Translations under genes and position numbers: made by a program
Assembly: GCA_028284395.1 (NCBI GenBank)
Contig: JANQRV010000196.1
Span: forward strand, 1-53,431
Length of the DNA stretch: 53,431 bases
Direction of reading: 5' to 3'
Source of the DNA: Saprospiraceae bacterium
GTDB taxonomy: Bacteria > Bacteroidota > Bacteroidia > Chitinophagales > Saprospiraceae
Part shown: positions 53,004-53,431 of the stretch, piece by piece
How positions within the stretch are numbered: the first letter of the stretch is position 1
Layout of the letters: each line of letters opens with the position of its first letter
The notes under the pieces: model-generated
Told to the model about the DNA's origin: nothing
Database searches by the model: none
What the model saw: only the letters and a program-made list of their open reading frames with translations

Positions 53004-53431
53004 AATTTACTTTTGTTTAAAGAATAGCTTTTTATGATGCCCCCCAATTTTTTAAGGGCAACATCTACTTTTTTACTGAATGGAATGCCGTAGCAAAGTC
53101 GGAAACAATGGCTAAAATCCGATTGCCGAGAAAACAATTGGCCGGGGGCAATGCTGATGCCGATTTCGTTGGAGCGCTTGAAGATTTCGAGCGTGTCAAT
53201 GCCCTTTTCCAATTCTATCCAAAAGATGAATCCGCCTAAGGGTTGCGATACTTTGGTAGAAGCCGGAAAATACTTGTGGATGGCTTCACGATATTTCAAA
53301 GACTCGACATAGAGTGTTTTCCGCATCTTTTTCAAATGCAGTTCGAAACGATTGTTCTCTAAAAAATGTGCCACAATCTCCTGGGGGAGGGTAGAAGTAG
53401 AAATGCCGTGATACATTTTAGCCTTGAAAAC
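53000..53431 (-). CDS. C-terminal part of a PLP aminotransferase-fold protein (MocR-like), N-terminus beyond window
   Basis: The frame is open to the window edge, giving 143 residues up to the stop at 53002-53000; an internal ATG at 53416 is not the start. The sequence reads VFKAKMYHGISTSTLPQEIVAHFL, then RKTLYVESLKYREAIHKYFP, QPLGGFIFWIELEKGIDT and GISIAPGQLFS, which is the small domain of class I aminotransferases as found in MocR/GntR regulators and related enzymes. The PLP lysine and any HTH domain lie outside. It is translationally coupled to the cystathionine gamma-synthase-family gene, which suggests a role in amino-acid metabolism or its control. Confidence 0.75.
   Translation of the reverse strand, partial: VFKAKMYHGISTSTLPQEIVAHFLENNRFELHLKKMRKTLYVESLKYREAIHKYFPASTKVSQPLGGFIFWIELEKGIDTLEIFKRSNEIGISIAPGQLFSRQSDFSHCFRLCYGIPFSKKVDVALKKLGGIIKSYSLNKSKL

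Overview
The window looks like chromosomal DNA of a Bacteroidota bacterium, most likely from the Saprospiria (Lewinella/Haliscomenobacter-like) branch. The support is: C-terminal secretion (T9SS-type) sorting tails on two exported proteins, a TonB-dependent receptor, two LytS-type kinase/LytTR regulator pairs (one with a periplasmic propeller), a fused ABC permease/M1 peptidase, DUF5777, DUF6157, DUF6435 and choice-of-anchor V proteins, a Cys-type CcmE, and promoters of the Bacteroidota type (TTG, about 19-22 bases, TAnnTTTG). The genus is inference. I saw no rRNA, tRNA, CRISPR array, transposase or phage gene.

Layout. 1-4.8 kb: edge of a DUF1295 membrane protein, an adenylate-cyclase-like sensor, a TPR protein, DUF6157 and a WYL regulator. 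4.8-15.8 kb: the most unusual gene set, two tightly packed minus-strand operons holding three B12-binding radical SAM enzymes, two methyltransferases, a flippase-like membrane protein, a lipoprotein and a secreted M64 peptidase, flanked by a divergent GT-C-like membrane protein and by the frameshifted remains of what may have been a fifth operon gene. 15.9-19.2 kb: exported haem and redox-type proteins (CxxCH lipoprotein, CX4CH choice-of-anchor V protein, OB-fold protein, YceI, DUF5777 barrel). 19.3-23 kb: propeller histidine kinase plus LytTR regulator. 23-25 kb: nucleoside transporter divergent from uridine kinase (pyrimidine salvage).

25-32.6 kb: an AraC regulator divergent from a complete CUT1-type sugar ABC importer (binding lipoprotein, two permeases, ATPase) overlapping a GH65 disaccharide phosphorylase. 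This is a self-contained import-and-phosphorolysis module, unlike the SusCD systems usual in this phylum. 32.7-37 kb: a TonB receptor without SusD, then a second LytS/LytTR pair. 37-41.8 kb: DUF6435, a small conserved protein, a DUF2520 Rossmann protein, and CcmF and CcmE for cytochrome c maturation. 41.9-45 kb: nitrilase, a Tat-exported sugar isomerase-like protein, and a nucleoside:H+ symporter-like MFS protein. 45-53.4 kb: ABC ATPase with ABC-permease/M1-peptidase fusion, DinB, OsmC, alpha/beta hydrolase, a cystathionine gamma-synthase-family enzyme and the C-terminal end of an aminotransferase-fold (MocR-like) protein.

The least explained non-coding structure is a family of 9-bp repeats (consensus YAGNARCMA) in two intergenic sites 15 kb apart (35084-35174 and 50272-50402). 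At the second site the repeats occur in both orientations and form a 13-bp perfect hairpin. Other notable points are a cyclase lacking the transition-state arginine and a nitrilase/isomerase gene pair whose divergent promoters abut their start codons.
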